Source: Zerene cesonia
Taxonomy: Eukaryota; Arthropoda; Insecta; Lepidoptera; Pieridae
DNA: 64,000 nt
Assembly: GCF_012273895.1 (NCBI RefSeq)
Contig: NC_052105.1
Span: forward strand, 1,178,001 to 1,242,000
Direction of reading: 5' to 3'
The notes beneath the pieces were generated by a model. It was not told the origin of the DNA and ran no database searches. It saw only the letters and a list, made by a program, of their open reading frames with translations. Made by a program: the position numbers and the translations under genes. Of this stretch, positions 62,711 through 64,000 are shown one piece after another (within the stretch, counting starts at the first letter, position 1; the number at the start of each line of letters is the position of its first letter).

Positions 62711-62985
62711 GATAAAAATTCTCAAATTATTCATCTAATGATGACAGAGTATTAATCATAAAAAATATATATTTTTTCAGTAGAATCATGTAGAATGTTA
62801 ATAGTAATTGATAATTAGATAAATGAAGTAATTGCTTATGTAGTGCATAAGCAATTACGTCATTTACCTATTTATGATATATATATATATATATAATAGT
62901 GATAGTTTTAACAAAATCTGGTAATAATCAAAAAACTTATAGTAAAATCAGACAACGTTTAACGAAAACTGTAATATATTTCCAA
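62711..62985. other. spacer upstream of 5S, holds a long fold-back and a (TA)n tract
   Basis: AT-rich spacer. It contains the fold-back at 62816-62870 and a (TA)n microsatellite at about 62878-62898. It must also hold the 3'UTR of the right-edge gene, although I see no canonical minus-strand AATAAA close to its stop. Confidence 0.5.
62816..62870. repeat. fold-back with 25-bp arms, two mismatches and a 5-nt loop
   Basis: Arm 1 is 62816-62840 (contains AAATGAAGTAATTGCTTATG), the loop is TAGTG, and arm 2 is 62846-62870 (contains CATAAGCAATTACGTCATTT). The arms differ at two positions only. The size and shape could suit a short miRNA-like hairpin, but a 5-nt loop and near-perfect pairing fit a palindromic mini-transposon or a replication palindrome at least as well. 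Confidence 0.8.
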
Positions 62986-63164
62986 TCAATAGAAGCTATA
63001 ATCATAGTCAGTGTCCACGTCGTCGTCCCCTGCACTGGATTCAGCGAGTTTTCTAAACTGACGTAGTTTTTCGTCCATTTCTATGAGTTCAGTAACTTCT
63101 GGATTGGTGCTCTTTGCTAACGAGTAGTCTGTGGTCGTGTCATGTGTTATTTCACCTGTTAAAC
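62986..63164 (-). CDS. unrecognised charged protein, last coding exon
   Basis: After acceptor TTTCTCGCAG it completes a Gly codon and encodes 58 residues to a TGA stop. It contains LTGEITHDTTTDYSLAKSTN, then PEVTELIEMDEKLRQFRKLA and an acidic tail ending DDDVDTDYDYSFY. The segment TELIEMDEKLRQFRKLAES should form an amphipathic helix, probably coiled coil. I do not recognise the family. A frame beginning at an ATG at 63177 is open, but that ATG is in the intron just before the acceptor. Confidence 0.8.
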
Positions 63165-63469
63165 CTGCGAGAAACATTTGGGTTTATTTTTAAATCGTTT
63201 TATTTTGTGACAGTGATGCGAGTGATTGTCGGAATCGTAACTCGTAAGTATTATCCTTAAGTTTAATATTAAATTAGCAAGATAAAAGTATAATATAATA
63301 AGTGATAGTGACAAGATAAAAATATAATAAGTGGTAATTAGAGGGTTAGATTACCAGGATTTATTAAGGCGTTGGCTTTTACCTTATGTTGCTTTTGCTT
63401 TGCTATCCAATTTATAAGAAAAATTAGTCCTTTCCAACTGAATTAAAACTTTATAGTTTATACTATTAC

Positions 63470-63615
63470 CATGAGTGTTGATCTCGACTTCCTCGGGCCC
63501 CTCGACGGCGGGCGGGGTGAAGGCTTCCAGCTCCTGCCGCGTACTGTTCCCTCGCTGCAACTTCTCCTGTTTTTTCTGTTCGCGCCAGGCCTTCTGCAGA
63601 TTGAAGCGTTCTGGC
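63470..63615 (-). CDS. unrecognised charged protein, penultimate coding exon
   Basis: Acceptor CCCATTTCAG at the right end, donor CATG|GTAATA at the left. It completes a Lys codon and encodes 48 residues: PERFNLQKAWREQKKQEKLQ, RGNSTRQELEAF, then TPPAVEGPEEVEINTH. It is rich in Lys, Glu and Gln in the first half (helical), then Pro/Glu-rich. Phases match both neighbours exactly (2 and 1). Confidence 0.8.
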
Positions 63616-63937
63616 CTGAAATGGGTAAAAATTGAAATTACAATAGATCTATTTGTAGATTGTAACCTTTACATATAGGAAATCGCCACTCGCCTGTCAA
63701 ATTATTGATGGTTTCATTTCCTTCATAATTCTAATAATAAAATAATTAAATTCTACACAGAAATTAAGATTGACTTTATTAATAAAATACGAGAGGTTTC
63801 CGTGTAAATTGTAATGTAATTTATTAATTATCACTACAACTTATTCACTTTCACACCATTGAAAACGACGTAATAAACCATTTAAGTATTAAATATTTCT
63901 TCGTATTAGTTTTATTGATGAAAATACGTAGACTTAC

Positions 63938-64000
63938 TTTTCTCCATTTTTGTACACTCGCGCTTCCAAGTTGCGGATGTCGTGCCTAACGTCAGCCAGC
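63938..64000 (-). CDS. unrecognised charged protein, exon cut by the window edge
   Basis: The visible part encodes LADVRHDIRNLEARVYKNGE plus two bases of Lys, ending at a perfect donor AA|GTAAGT. The exon continues past position 64000, so the start and most of the protein are not in view. Together the three exons give 128 C-terminal residues. The heptad-like ADVRHDIRNLEARV suggests a coiled coil. Confidence 0.75.

Overview
The window is AT-rich nuclear DNA from a moth or butterfly (Lepidoptera). I infer this from intron-containing genes with arthropod-like proteins, and from several dispersed repeats that I recognise as typical of lepidopteran genomes: Helitron-like units beginning TC and ending CTAG, the CTAGC...TTCAGCTTTATAATATTAGT family, and a family carrying a piece of 5S rRNA. 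Two runs of exactly 1000 N (42005-43004 and 46006-47005) look like scaffolding placeholders. They isolate a 3001-bp contig at 43005-46005.

Layout. Positions 1-2413 hold the probable 3'UTR and downstream flank of mex-3. Positions 2414-3294 (minus strand) are the large second coding exon of mex-3, with most of KH1, all of KH2 and the C-terminal RING finger. Positions 3295-42004 are, by inference, one very long intron. It has one clear transposon (31.1-31.7 kb), several short inverted repeats, and a GC-richer, CpG-rich zone at about 21.4-27.2 kb. The first mex-3 coding exon (43199-43439) lies in the small contig, on the opposite strand to exon 2. Its donor and the exon 2 acceptor join in phase through the KH1 GXXG loop, so they belong to one gene of 373 residues. 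Flipping only the 3001-bp contig restores a colinear minus-strand gene, so a scaffolding inversion is the most likely reading. A real inversion or trans-splicing remains to be excluded.

Positions 47006-56961 are a repeat-dense intergenic stretch. A tRNA-Glu(UUC) gene lies at 56962-57033 on the minus strand. The complete seven-exon gene for the epsilon subunit of coatomer (COPE, 301 residues) follows at 57454-61936 on the plus strand. Next are a 5S rRNA gene (62593-62710, minus), a near-perfect 55-nt fold-back (62816-62870), and the last three coding exons of an unrecognised charged, probably coiled-coil protein that enters from the right edge on the minus strand.

The genes do not form a functional unit. 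mex-3 encodes a post-transcriptional RNA regulator, COPE a housekeeping vesicle-coat subunit, and the tRNA and 5S genes are separate Pol III units. The main points for follow-up are the strand conflict in mex-3, the structured elements in its intron, and the 5S-like piece inside a dispersed repeat 14 kb from an intact 5S gene.
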